A DNA stretch of 64,000 bases, from positions 1 through 64,000 of the forward strand of contig JBBRBX010000013.1 of the NCBI GenBank assembly GCA_038205395.1, in the 5' to 3' direction. The stretch comes from Fredericiella sp038205395. Lineage in GTDB: Bacteria > Chloroflexota > Anaerolineae > Caldilineales > Caldilineaceae. Positions 26,360-38,650 of this stretch are shown one piece after another. Within the stretch, counting starts at the first letter, position 1. The number at the start of each line of letters is the position of its first letter. The translations under genes and the position numbers were made by a program. The notes beneath the pieces were generated by a model, which was given only the letters and a program-made list of their open reading frames with translations, ran no database searches and had not been told where the DNA came from.

Positions 26360-26987
26360 ACCAGCGGCCCGGCCAGACGCGCGTAAAGGCGTTCGCCCCA
26401 GCCGCCGAACAAGGGCACCGGCTTCCAGCTAGCGCGCAAGGCGTTCGCCATGCCGATCAACCAGACCACCACCAAGGCGATATAGGCGGCAATCACGACG
26501 GAAAAGCCGGCGAACAGCAGCAGCGGCCCGGCCAGCGGCAGCACAAAGGGCGCCAGAAATTCCAGCACAAGCCAGCAGCCGTAGATCAAGACAGCCGCCA
26601 CGACCAGGGTCAGCAGGATGCCGATCCACGAATTGCGCTCGGCATAGCGCACAGCCTTGTTGCGCCGCTGCCAGACGGGAACCAAGAGCAGCACAGCAAC
26701 CGGCACGATATAGAGCCAGGGAACCTGCACTGATAAAAAGGCAAAAACCCAGCCGATGGCAAACCACAACAGCGGCACAGCCACCGCCACAAAGAGCAGC
26801 CCCAGCGACTGGCAGGCGTGGTAGAGCGAGAATTTGTCTTTGCGCCCAAAGAGCAGCACCAACAGCGGCCCCACCAATACCAGCAGATAGGCCAGAAAGG
26901 AGACGATGCGGTTAGGAGCGGCCTGGTCGGGAGCAGCCTGGTTGGGAACAGCGGCGCGATTCTGCGCCGGCGATTTGCTTTCCACGG

Positions 26988-26991
<4 letters not shown>
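26356..26991 (-). CDS. Small polytopic membrane protein, DUF4870/Tic20-like
   Basis: This 211-residue protein has a hydrophilic Pro/Ala-rich start, then about six hydrophobic helices with the conserved-looking FSLYHACQSLGL between the first two. That resembles DUF4870/Tic20-type membrane proteins, a tentative match. The start is a TTG at 26991 that overlaps the TGA of the transporter ATPase (TTGA), implying translational coupling. A GTG two codons on is an alternative. It may assist the adjacent ABC importer, but nothing in the sequence proves this. Confidence 0.7.
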
Positions 26992-28001
<1,010 letters not shown>

Positions 28002-28010
28002 ATTATTTTC

Positions 28011-28060
28011 AACGCAGAGGCGCTGAGATTACGCTGAGTTCGCAGAGAAAGAAAGAGAGA
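28011..28060 (-). repeat. Intergenic repeat with AACGCAGAGGCGC unit
   Basis: The 13-base unit found in the GH4 spacer is followed here by degenerate versions (CGCTGAGTTCGCAGAG) and a purine-rich AGAAAGAAAGAGAG tract. It lies in the 169-base gap between the permease and ATPase genes. No other feature is visible in that gap. Confidence 0.55.
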
Positions 28061-28170
28061 AAAAGAGATTCGTTTCTCGGCGATGGGCGAATGGCGCTTG
28101 CAACCTTTCCTGTTATGTGTGCTCTACAGCTTCCGGCAGATGATGGACAAAACGCTTGACTCCCTCTCCC

Positions 28171-29373
<1,203 letters not shown>

Positions 29374-29395
29374 GCGACTCTCTCTTCGTTCGACC

Positions 29396-30394
29396 TCAGT
29401 TCAGACGGATGCGCGGATCGACCAGCGCCAGCAGGATGTCGGCAATCAAGTTGCCTGCCACCAGCAGGAAGGCATAGATCATCAGAAAACCGCCGGACAC
29501 ATAAATGTCCTGGGTTGCCAGCGAACTGTAGAACATGGGCGCCAGTGTGGGCATGTTGAGCACGATGGCCGCCTCCAACTCGCCCTGGATCATGTAGGGG
29601 AGCACCGTGCCCTGGTACATGATGATCGGGTGCAGCGCGTTGGGCACGGCATGTTTGTAGATCGCCGTGTTCTCGCGCAGCCCCTTGGCGCGCGCGGTGG
29701 TGACATACTGGGCGTTTAAGTTGTCCAGCAGATTGCCGCGCATCACGCGCATATTGCGGGCGATACCGCCGACGCCGGCGATCAGAATCACCGGCCAGGC
29801 ATATTTGAGAATATCGACAAATTTGTCCGCCGACATGGGCGCAAAGGCATACTGCGGCGACGTATACCTCCCAATAAATGGATACTTCCACTCGACGACC
29901 ATAAAGTAGACCAGCACCAAGGCCATAAAAAAGCGCGGGACTGCGGTGCCGATAAACGCCAGCACCGTCGCCACGTTGTCTCCCAGGCTGTATTTGTGCG
30001 TCGCCGAATAAATGCCGATCAATAAACCAAAAATCGTTGAAATGATGTGCGCCGACAACGCCAGGAAGAGCGTGCGCGGCAGCCGTTCGGCGATCAATTC
30101 GCCCACATCTTTTTTATAGGCAAAGGAATAGCCGAACTTGCCCTCCGTCACAATGCCCTTGACCCAGATAAAGTACTGCTCCCACAGCGGCTTGTCCAGC
30201 CCATACAGCGCCCGGTAGCGGTCGGCAGCTTCCTGCGCGTCGCCGGGGGACATATTGGCCTGGTTGATAAGCTGCATCTGATAGGTTGTGGCAAAGTCGC
30301 CCGGCGGCAGTTGGATGATGATAAAGGAAACGATGCTGATGCCGATGAGCAGCGGAATGCTGGCGAGCAGCCGGCGAAGAATGTACCCGATCAT
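29396..30394 (-). CDS. Oligopeptide/oligosaccharide ABC permease, DppB/OppB type
   Basis: This is a 332-residue, six-helix permease starting MIGYILRRLLASIPLLIGISIV, the usual DppB N-terminal helix. The EAA loop appears as TTARAKGLRENTAIYKHAVPN. It forms the translocation pore with the following DppC-type protein. Its start is 97 bases after the solute-binding protein, with an intercistronic hairpin in the gap. Confidence 0.92.
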   Translation of the reverse strand: MIGYILRRLLASIPLLIGISIVSFIIIQLPPGDFATTYQMQLINQANMSPGDAQEAADRYRALYGLDKPLWEQYFIWVKGIVTEGKFGYSFAYKKDVGELIAERLPRTLFLALSAHIISTIFGLLIGIYSATHKYSLGDNVATVLAFIGTAVPRFFMALVLVYFMVVEWKYPFIGRYTSPQYAFAPMSADKFVDILKYAWPVILIAGVGGIARNMRVMRGNLLDNLNAQYVTTARAKGLRENTAIYKHAVPNALHPIIMYQGTVLPYMIQGELEAAIVLNMPTLAPMFYSSLATQDIYVSGGFLMIYAFLLVAGNLIADILLALVDPRIRLN

Positions 30395-30436
30395 AGACAG
30401 ACCCCGGTCAGAATGATGGAATGTGATGCGTCAGGC

Positions 30437-30460
30437 GGCAGCCACGCTCAGGTGGCTGCC
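30437..30460 (-). other. Intercistronic hairpin after binding-protein gene
   Basis: GGCAGCCAC (30437-30445) pairs perfectly with GTGGCTGCC (30452-30460), loop of six. As in the two monosaccharide operons, a hairpin directly follows the receptor gene, consistent with higher receptor mRNA stability. Confidence 0.6.
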
Positions 30461-30490
30461 ACCTCATCACTTGGTCACGCTTATACGAAA

Positions 30491-32722
30491 CTACTCGGCC
30501 GGGGCCTCAACACAGACCTTGCCGGAGCTTTGGTAGTCGCAGCCGTCGTAGAAGGGCACGCTGTTAGGGTAGATTTCCGTCTGCCCCTGATCCGTGCGGT
30601 TCTCCGGCATCAGCCACACCTGCTCGGGCAGGATGTTGTTGGCATCCCACTGGTACAGGAAGGCGGGCGTGCCGATCGGAATGTTCTTGAAGTTCTTGTT
30701 CAACATCAAGCCATAGCGGCCGGTGGCCAGACCCAGCGTGTACACATCTTCCGTGTGCAGATTGTTCAGCTCGGACATCAACTTATACTCGGTGTCGTAA
30801 TCGGTGGCGGCGCAGAACTCGTTGGAGATCTCGATCATGCGCTGCTCGACATCCGTGTACACTTCCGGCTCGGCGCCGACGAAATGCAGTGGATAGTTGG
30901 CGCTGGTCGGCGCAATATCCTTACAGCGCACATTGGGTGTAGACCAGGCCTGGCCGGGGCGGTTAATGCGCATTTCCCATGTGCCCGCGCGCTCGTTCTC
31001 GGTCATGGCCGTGCCCGCCATCGTGCGGAAGTTGACCTTGAGGCCCACATCCTGCAGGAAGGCAGTGATGGCGGCGCCTAGGCTTTGGCCTGCGGTGTTG
31101 TCTTCCCAGGCCTCGAGGCCGAGTACGACATCCTGGCCGGCCAGCGGCCCTTCGCTGAACTCGCGCACGCCGTCGCCATTGCTGTCCTTCAGACCGATCT
31201 GGTCGAGCAGGGTTCTGGCGCTTTCCGGCGAATAGGGGTAGTAGGCAACCGATTCGCGGTCAAAGTACTGCGAGCCGGGGAAGAGGCCGCCCGCCCACGC
31301 CCGGAAGAACGGGCCGTTGGTCAGCGACTTGGCAATACCGTCACGGTCAATGGCATAGGCAATCGCCTTGCGGAAATCGCTGTTGAGCAGCAAGTCGCGC
31401 ACGGCGCGGTCGCGGTCATCCTGCACGCCGGTGTACATGGCGTGGTTGAACTCAATATTGAAGCCCAAGGTTTCGGGGCCCCACTCAACGCGGAAGGTGG
31501 CGTTGGGGTCCTGCGACTGGCGCACAGCTTCATCCATCGTCTCGATATTCTCGACGTTGGCGTGGTCCGCCGTGCCGGCGATCGTGTTCAAGGTGCGGGT
31601 GTTGCCGGTCTTGGAATAGGTGAACTGCACCTCATCCAGGTAGGGCAGCTGGCAGCCGTTCTCGTCCACCATCCAGAAATAGGGATTGCGGCGGAAGACC
31701 AGGAATTCGTCGGTCTTGTACTCGACCGGCACCCACGGCCCCAGCGTGACGACGGGCAGGGCGTTGGGAGCCAAGGCATCCTTATAGCTCTGATAGTCCT
31801 TGCCGCCATACTTGGGGTGGAACGGCTTGAGGATATGGGCCGGGCCAGGCGAGAAGTTCAGGCTGGTCATCTGATAGAGCCACTTGGTCGGCTTGGCAAC
31901 GGGGAAGGTCCACTCCAGCGTGTAGTCGTCCAGCGCCTTCAGCTCGATAGGCTGGCCTTCAATGCTCCAGAAGTCCGCCGAAGTCCAGGTCACCACATTA
32001 GGGTCGTGGATGTTGTCGTCCCACAGGAACATGATGTCTTCGGTAGTGAAGGGCACGCCATCCGACCACTTGATGCCTTCGATCAAATTCATGGTCAGCT
32101 TCATGCCGTCTTCCGACCATTCCCAGCTCTTGGCCAGGCGCGGGATCGGGTTGACTTCCTTGGTCAGGAACATGGCGCCCGTGGCAATCGGCTCTTCCTG
32201 GACGATGGCTTCGATGCCGAACCAGCCCTGGACGGCGCCGGCGTTGTAGTTCCAGCCTTCCAGCGGCACGGCCCAGACATCACGCCAGATGCCGCCGTAT
32301 TCGCCGATGCCGTCCGACATAAAGCCGGTCTTGAAGACAAACGGTTCCTTGGGCAGCCGCTCTTCGACCGGCGGCAGTTTGCCCTCTTCGACCAGCTTCG
32401 TCAGATAGGGGGCCTCGCAGTATTTGTCAAACGAGCGGTGATCGAGGATCTGGTCGAGGTCAAACGTGACCGGCTCCCGGCTGCCGGCCAGCACGGTGCC
32501 TTCCGGGTAGGGGATCGGCGCCGCAACTTCGCCTTCGGCCGGCGCAGCGGCTTCGGTGGCAGCCTCAGTCGTGGCAGCCGCGTCGGTGGCGGCGGCTTCT
32601 GTGGCGGCCGCTTCCGTGGCGGCGGTTTCGGCCCCCGGCTGGGCGACTGGCTCCGGCGCTGCCTGGCAGGCCGCCAAGAGCACCATCGCCGATACAACAA
32701 CGATGTACAACATCTTTCTCAT
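30491..32722 (-). CDS. Solute-binding lipoprotein, SBP_bac_5 family
   Basis: The 743-residue receptor has a signal peptide with lipobox (LLAACQAAP), then a long Ala/Thr/Glu spacer of about 45 residues that would hold it off the membrane. The mature part has the SBP_bac_5 layout: WEWSEDGMKLTMNLIEGIKWSDGVPFT and, later, FRKAIAYAIDRDGIA. It is longer than typical peptide receptors (about 540), as are the large oligosaccharide-binding members. With melA-type and fucosidase genes downstream, an alpha-galactosyl/fucosyl oligosaccharide is the likely ligand. That is inference. Confidence 0.91.
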   Translation of the reverse strand: MRKMLYIVVVSAMVLLAACQAAPEPVAQPGAETAATEAAATEAAATDAAATTEAATEAAAPAEGEVAAPIPYPEGTVLAGSREPVTFDLDQILDHRSFDKYCEAPYLTKLVEEGKLPPVEERLPKEPFVFKTGFMSDGIGEYGGIWRDVWAVPLEGWNYNAGAVQGWFGIEAIVQEEPIATGAMFLTKEVNPIPRLAKSWEWSEDGMKLTMNLIEGIKWSDGVPFTTEDIMFLWDDNIHDPNVVTWTSADFWSIEGQPIELKALDDYTLEWTFPVAKPTKWLYQMTSLNFSPGPAHILKPFHPKYGGKDYQSYKDALAPNALPVVTLGPWVPVEYKTDEFLVFRRNPYFWMVDENGCQLPYLDEVQFTYSKTGNTRTLNTIAGTADHANVENIETMDEAVRQSQDPNATFRVEWGPETLGFNIEFNHAMYTGVQDDRDRAVRDLLLNSDFRKAIAYAIDRDGIAKSLTNGPFFRAWAGGLFPGSQYFDRESVAYYPYSPESARTLLDQIGLKDSNGDGVREFSEGPLAGQDVVLGLEAWEDNTAGQSLGAAITAFLQDVGLKVNFRTMAGTAMTENERAGTWEMRINRPGQAWSTPNVRCKDIAPTSANYPLHFVGAEPEVYTDVEQRMIEISNEFCAATDYDTEYKLMSELNNLHTEDVYTLGLATGRYGLMLNKNFKNIPIGTPAFLYQWDANNILPEQVWLMPENRTDQGQTEIYPNSVPFYDGCDYQSSGKVCVEAPAE

Positions 32723-32858
32723 GGTGGTGCAATCCTTTCCTCATTGAAATTGAACGGATGAAATTGAACGGATTGAAAACTGAAAATAAACCGTCGTCGC
32801 GGATAAACCTTGTGCTCCGTGGCGGCGGATTTTCACACAACGGTCAGTACAGCCGGCA

Positions 32859-33902
32859 TCAGTACAACCAGCAGGCCGCCTTGTGCCCCGGTTTGACCTC
32901 GACCAACGCCGGCTCTTCCTGCCGGCAAATCGATTTGACATAGGGGCAACGGTCGGCAAAGGCACAGCCCTGAATTTTGGTGTCCGGGGTGGGCACCATG
33001 CCCCGAATGGGGATGAGCTGGCTGGTCTTTTTGCCCAACACCGGCACGGAGTTCAACAGCCCCATGGTGTAGGGATGCAGCGGGTCGTGATAGAGCGGGC
33101 GGGTCTCGGCATACTCGACCACCTTGCCCAAATACATCACAGCCACATGGTCGGCCATCTGCGAAACGACGCCCAGGTTGTGGGTGATCAGCATGATCGA
33201 CGAGTTGAAATCTTGCTTGAGCGTCTGCATCAACTCCAGAATCTGCGCCTGCACCGTCACATCCAGGGCCGTGGTCGGCTCATCGGCGATCAGAATCGAT
33301 GGGTTGCACGACAGCGCCATCGCGATCATCACACGCTGGCGCATGCCGCCGCTGAGCTGGTGCGGGTACTGGTTCAGCCGGCGCTTCGGCTCGCTGATCT
33401 GCACCTTCTCCAGCATCTCCAGCGCCCGCTGCTTGCCTTCACTCTCGCCCACCTTCTGGTGCAGCTTGACCACTTCGGCGATCTGGTCGCCCACACTGTG
33501 CAGCGGGTTGAGCGAGGTCATCGGCTCTTGAAAGATGATCGCGATCTCTTTGCCGCGGATGGAACGCATCTGCGCGCCGGCCGGGTCGAGCCGGGCAATG
33601 TCGACCGGCGGCGCACCGCCGGCGCGGTTGAGCAAAATCTCCCCCTGCACGATGCGCCCCGGCGGCGACTTGATCAACTGCATCACCGACATGGCGGTGA
33701 TGCTCTTGCCGCAGCCGCTTTCGCCCACAATCCCCAAGGTAGACTGGCGCGCCAATGAGAGATCGACGCCGTTCACCGCCTTGATGACCCCCCTCTCCAA
33801 AAAGAAGTAGGTGTGCAGATTCTTGATTTCCAATATCGGGTCGCCGGCGCTGGGGACGGGGGCGACAGCTGAAATATCTGGTGCGTTGGACGATAGGCTC
33901 AT
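32859..33902 (-). CDS. Oligopeptide/oligosaccharide ABC transporter ATPase, OppD/DppD type
   Basis: This 347-residue ATPase has Walker A GESGCGKSI, signature LSGGMRQR, Walker B LIADEPTTALD and the C-terminal oligo_HPY cysteine motif GCAFADRCPY. It couples with the DppF-type ATPase 26988-28001. The start at 33902 gives a compact N-terminus, but no strong ribosome site is seen. Unusually for opp operons it precedes the receptor gene, sitting directly after the receiver-like regulator with a 48-base gap, which ties the regulators and transporter into one transcript. Confidence 0.91.
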   Translation of the reverse strand: MSLSSNAPDISAVAPVPSAGDPILEIKNLHTYFFLERGVIKAVNGVDLSLARQSTLGIVGESGCGKSITAMSVMQLIKSPPGRIVQGEILLNRAGGAPPVDIARLDPAGAQMRSIRGKEIAIIFQEPMTSLNPLHSVGDQIAEVVKLHQKVGESEGKQRALEMLEKVQISEPKRRLNQYPHQLSGGMRQRVMIAMALSCNPSILIADEPTTALDVTVQAQILELMQTLKQDFNSSIMLITHNLGVVSQMADHVAVMYLGKVVEYAETRPLYHDPLHPYTMGLLNSVPVLGKKTSQLIPIRGMVPTPDTKIQGCAFADRCPYVKSICRQEEPALVEVKPGHKAACWLY

Positions 33903-33950
33903 TACAGGTTCTCGATCACAGATTCTCAATAAACAGCCACGTACAGGACT

Positions 33951-34322
33951 TCAAGCCACCTTCGGTGAGGCCAACACGGTGGAAAGCGTGCCGGCCAGCA
34001 GCGCCGGCGTCACCGGCTTGAGCAGATAGGCGCCGGCGGCAAGCCTGGCGCTGTCTCCGCGCACATCCAGGATGCTGCAGACCACGACCGGCAACTGGGG
34101 ATAGTGGCTGCGCAGCATAGCGATAAACCAGTGCAGCTCGCTCTCCAGCGCCGCCGGCTCCAACACCAGAACATCAATCTTGGCGGCGGCCAACTGGGCA
34201 GTCGCTTCCTGCTCGCTGCCACACGTCACAATTCGGAAGAGTCTGCTCAATGCGCGGCGATACAGCTCACGGGTTGCGGTGTCGTCCTCCAACAGCAGGA
34301 CGGTGGGTTGCGAAGGCGCCAT
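33951..34322 (-). CDS. Pseudo-receiver (CheY-like) protein with Glu at the phosphorylation site
   Basis: This is a 123-residue single receiver domain. The acidic pocket (LLEDD, residues 10-14) and the conserved Lys102 (LLKPV) are present. The residue aligned with the phospho-accepting Asp is Glu55, in IDVLVLEPA where IDLVLLDP-like would be normal. Such a change often mimics constant phosphorylation. It lies between the sensor kinase/AraC hybrid and the transporter ATPase on the same strand, so it may be a phosphorylation-independent partner of that hybrid. The start is tentative, with a weak ribosome site. Confidence 0.8.
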   Translation of the reverse strand: MAPSQPTVLLLEDDTATRELYRRALSRLFRIVTCGSEQEATAQLAAAKIDVLVLEPAALESELHWFIAMLRSHYPQLPVVVCSILDVRGDSARLAAGAYLLKPVTPALLAGTLSTVLASPKVA

Positions 34323-34530
34323 AGCATCTTTGTCTGTTGTTGATCTGCCCGCGGTTGATTTGCCGGCAAGCTGCGCGCAAACACAGCACTCAATCCGGCT
34401 GCTCTTTGCGCACGCACGCAATTGCTTTGGGTTGGAACATGATTCTGATGGTCAATGTGCAACTCAGAGAATAAAACGTTTTTGGCGATTTGTCTTGGAG
34501 AAATCCACTACAAAATTGGACTTTAACACC

Positions 34531-37098
34531 CTATTTTGTATTTTTGCGATATTGAAGCGGCGCCTGGCCGCTTTCTTTGTGAAAGACCCGCACAAAATAG
34601 GCCGGATCGTTGAAACCTACCCGCTCGGCAATCTCGGTAACGCTCAGTTCCGTCCCCACCAGCAGCTTTTGCGCCTGCAGCACGCGATAGTGGCTGAGAT
34701 ACTGCCAGGGGGTCAGCCCAATGTCGCGCCGGAAGACACGCGTCAGATGATTGGGGCTGACGCGCAGGGCTTCGCTGATCTCATCGCGCGAGAGGGAGCC
34801 GGCATAATGTTCGGCCATATAGGCGACAGCGCCGCGGCTCAGCTCCGAAGCATGTTCCACAGCCATCTGCAGCAGCCGCTCACTGCTCTGCGGGCCACCG
34901 GCCACCGGCGGCTCCGGCTCAGGCGCGCGCGCTTGTGCGCCCGGCTGCAGCGGCAGCGTAATCCGAAAGATGCTGCCGTGCCCGGCGCGGCTCTGCACCG
35001 CAAGCGTCCCCTGATGCAGCGCCACCAGATGCTGGGCGACCTGCAGCCCCAGACCAGCCCCATGCTGGGCGCGCATCCCGGACACAAACTCCTCGGTCGT
35101 GACGGTCGTGCCTGCAGGCGCCAACAGCCGCGCCTGCTCTTCCGCGCTGATGCCTGTCCCCGTGTCTTCCACCCAGATTTGCAGCGTCTCGCCCGCCACA
35201 TGCGCTCCCAGCACGATGTGCCCCTGCGTCGTAAAGCGGGCGGCATTGCTCAATAGATTGAGCAGCACCTGCCGCAGCCGCACCGGGTCCGCATAGAGCG
35301 GGGGCAGTATGGCCGGAAGCTGCAGCCGCCACGCCACCGCCGGCTGCGCGCCGGCCCCCGCCACCGCCTGCAGCACCTCCGCCAGCAGGGCGCCGACATC
35401 CATCTGCTGCGGATAAATCTCCAGTGCGCCGCTCTCGGCCTGCGCCAGGTTGAGCAGGTCATCGATCAGCCGCACCAAATGCTGGCCGCTGCGCTGGATG
35501 TGGCGCAGGTCATGCACCAGTTCCGGATGCAGCGGCACGCCATAGGGGTTGGGGTCGTCCAACGCCGTCTGGCTGTAGCCCAGGATGATGTTCAGCGGCG
35601 TGCGCAGTTCATGGCTGACGTTCGCCAGCAGGCGTGATTTGAGCAGATTGGCCCGCTCCGCCTCCGCCTTGGCCGCCAGCGCCTGGGCATAGAGCTGGGC
35701 GTTGCGCAGGGCAATCCCGACCTCGTCGGCCAGCGTTTGCAGCGCATCGATCACAAGCTGCGAGCGGGGGCTGCGCTTGCGGCTGTGCAGGTCCAGCAGC
35801 CCCAATGTCTTGCTGCCGCTGTGGATGGGCAGGATGACGCGCGAGCGCGTCTCCGGCCAGAAGGGGTCGGGGGCAAAGCGGGCGCCGGTCAGTGTGTCGG
35901 GGATGTAGATGGGCTGGTTGTGCAGCAGCGCCTGGCCCAGCGGCCCCGCCCCGTCCAGCGGCAGCCGGCGGCGCTGCGCCTCCGGCACGCCGGGCTGCTC
36001 ATGCAGCAGGCAGCAGTCGCCGTCGCGCAGCCAGTAAAACTCGGCATGGTCGAAATCATAGCGGCTGCGGATGATGCCGGCCAGCTCCCGCAGCAGTTCC
36101 GCCTCATCCAAAATGGAGCCGACGCGCCGGTTCAGCTCCAGGCTGGTCTGCATCTGCACCAGCCGCTGCTGTTCCAGCCGCACATTGACATTCACCAGCC
36201 GCGTCGGCAGGTCGGCCATGGAGACCAGCGTCTCGGCTGCCACCTGGGCGGCATTGGCCGCCGTCACCAGCCGCTGACCATAGGGAAAATGGGGCGGCAG
36301 CGCTTCGCCGCCCGCCGCCCGGCAGGCGTAGTCCAGCATCCGCCGCGCCAGATCCCAGGCGGAGGTCTCCACCGTGGCGTGCATGGAGCCTTCAATAATG
36401 GCGGCCACCGCCAACGGGTCGCCGTTGATGCCGACGATCTGGGTGCAGGCGTCGACAAGCCCCAGCCGGCGCAGCGCATCCCGCCCGCCCAGGGCCAGCG
36501 AGTCGGAGAGACCATAGATGGCGGCCAGCGGGGCGGGACCTAGCGCCTGTCGCCAGCGATCCGCCTCCTCCATAATCTGATCATAGGCTTCGTCATGCCG
36601 CCAGAGGGCCGGAATCTGCACACAGCGCACCTGCGGGTGGCGGGCAAGCGGCTGCTGAAAGCCGTCCACGCGCCGCTGCACCGTGGCCAGTGTACGCTGT
36701 TCGCCGCCGACAATCACCACCGTGCCGCGGCAGTCAATGCGCTCCAGCACAAAGCGGGCGGCCAGGGCGGCGGCCTCGTCCAACCCGCGCGGGCTGGTCA
36801 TCCCCGGCGCGCTGTATTCCATCTCGTCTGAAAAGATCAGCGGCAGACCGGCGGCGACAATCCGGCGCGCCAATGGCTCCGGCAGCCGCGGCGTAATCAG
36901 CGCGTCCAGCTCCTGCGCCAGCAGATTCTCCAGCAGGCTGAGCTGCGCTTCGCCGCAGACAGTGTCCAGCGCCAGGTTGACGTTGACCAGCACAACGCCG
37001 GCCTCCTGCACATGCTGGTGCAGCATTTCGCGCACGAGCACCCAATAGGGGTCGGTCGGCATCAAGCGCGAGCCGATGCGGATCATGGATTTCACCAT
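34531..37098 (-). CDS. Hybrid sugar sensor: periplasmic-binding-like domain, GAF, histidine kinase, AraC HTH
   Basis: This 855-residue soluble protein has four parts. Residues 1-300 are a LacI/ribose-binding-like ligand domain (LALDTVCGEAQ, VVIVGGEQ, IYGLSDSLALGG, IVGINGDPLAVAAI). A GAF domain spans about 325-470. The kinase core has phospho-acceptor His496 (SHELRTPLN), an N-box LLNLLSNAARF and G-boxes VEDTGTGIS and GAGLGLQVAQ. The C-terminal ~100 residues are an AraC-type double HTH ending AERVGFNDPAYFVRVFHKESGQ. No transmembrane helix is seen, so it should sense a cytoplasmic sugar and bind DNA itself. There is no receiver inside the chain. It heads the minus-strand catabolic array and is the likely regulator of it. 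Start 37098 or 37086. Confidence 0.9.
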   Translation of the reverse strand: MVKSMIRIGSRLMPTDPYWVLVREMLHQHVQEAGVVLVNVNLALDTVCGEAQLSLLENLLAQELDALITPRLPEPLARRIVAAGLPLIFSDEMEYSAPGMTSPRGLDEAAALAARFVLERIDCRGTVVIVGGEQRTLATVQRRVDGFQQPLARHPQVRCVQIPALWRHDEAYDQIMEEADRWRQALGPAPLAAIYGLSDSLALGGRDALRRLGLVDACTQIVGINGDPLAVAAIIEGSMHATVETSAWDLARRMLDYACRAAGGEALPPHFPYGQRLVTAANAAQVAAETLVSMADLPTRLVNVNVRLEQQRLVQMQTSLELNRRVGSILDEAELLRELAGIIRSRYDFDHAEFYWLRDGDCCLLHEQPGVPEAQRRRLPLDGAGPLGQALLHNQPIYIPDTLTGARFAPDPFWPETRSRVILPIHSGSKTLGLLDLHSRKRSPRSQLVIDALQTLADEVGIALRNAQLYAQALAAKAEAERANLLKSRLLANVSHELRTPLNIILGYSQTALDDPNPYGVPLHPELVHDLRHIQRSGQHLVRLIDDLLNLAQAESGALEIYPQQMDVGALLAEVLQAVAGAGAQPAVAWRLQLPAILPPLYADPVRLRQVLLNLLSNAARFTTQGHIVLGAHVAGETLQIWVEDTGTGISAEEQARLLAPAGTTVTTEEFVSGMRAQHGAGLGLQVAQHLVALHQGTLAVQSRAGHGSIFRITLPLQPGAQARAPEPEPPVAGGPQSSERLLQMAVEHASELSRGAVAYMAEHYAGSLSRDEISEALRVSPNHLTRVFRRDIGLTPWQYLSHYRVLQAQKLLVGTELSVTEIAERVGFNDPAYFVRVFHKESGQAPLQYRKNTK

Positions 37099-37178
37099 TC
37101 ACATTGAATTGCGGCCCGGGAGAGAGGGCCACTTACGGGAAAAGACGGGCTGCCGGACAGGGTCACTTGCCCACTTAA

Positions 37179-37207
37179 TTGACAGGGCCAATCGCACGGA
37201 CTACAAT
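37179..37207 (+). promoter_or_regulatory. sigma70-type promoter for the M24/aldolase operon
   Basis: TTGACA (37179-37184), a 17-base spacer and TACAAT (37202-37207) lie on the plus strand. The predicted leader to the M24 gene is about 290 bases and contains a small reading frame and hairpin repeats. It lies 80 bases from the start of the divergent sensor gene. Confidence 0.75.
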
Positions 37208-37223
37208 CGATAGAGGAGCCAAC

Positions 37224-37316
37224 ATGTGCGTCCCGCTATCATACCCATTTGTGACGGAGCGGTCAACTGCTGCGCCGGCTTTTGGGGGCAACCAAGCGTT
37301 GTCAGTAGGCATGTAG
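37224..37316 (+). CDS. Possible 30-residue leader peptide
   Basis: ATG at 37224 follows AGAGGAG at ideal spacing and reads MCVPLSYPFVTER... to a TAG at 37314, directly after the strong promoter. No family is recognised. It may be a leader peptide or a chance frame. The stop overlaps the first palindromic repeat, so ribosome position could alter hairpin formation. Confidence 0.35.
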   Translation: MCVPLSYPFVTERSTAAPAFGGNQALSVGM

Positions 37317-37414
37317 GTCACGCTTGTAGCGTGACGGCGTGTAGGTCACGCTTGTAGCGTGACAAGCGGCTCTGCCCTCGACTAAAGCAGTGTCACGCTG
37401 CAAGCGTAACCTAC
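37312..37414. repeat. Palindromic repeat, two direct copies and one inverted
   Basis: TGTAGGTCACGCTTGTAGCG... occurs at 37312-37335 and 37340-37363, and an inverted diverged copy lies at 37392-37414. Each core, GTCACGCT-TGT-AGCGTGAC, is a hairpin. This is a REP-like intergenic element, not a CRISPR array, since the spacers are 4 and 28 bases and the copies change orientation. Confidence 0.75.
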
Positions 37415-37504
37415 GGGAGAGCGCTACAGGCTACAGGCTTACCAGTAACGATTTACCAGTAACAATTTACCCATGAATCTCTGCCAGTGAAACGGACACC
37501 CATC

Positions 37505-38596
<1,092 letters not shown>

Positions 38597-38650
38597 ACAA
38601 AAAGCAGGACCAAACCCAGAGAGAACAACAGGGAAAGGAACCCAAATTTC

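Noticed and set aside
31085..32761. 558-codon plus-strand frame opposite the solute-binding protein
   Set aside because: Antisense shadow without homology-like features; the minus strand has signal peptide and SBP_bac_5 motifs.
37312..37414. Repeats resembling a short CRISPR array
   Set aside because: Only three copies, one inverted, with 4- and 28-base gaps; each unit is itself a palindrome, so REP-like.
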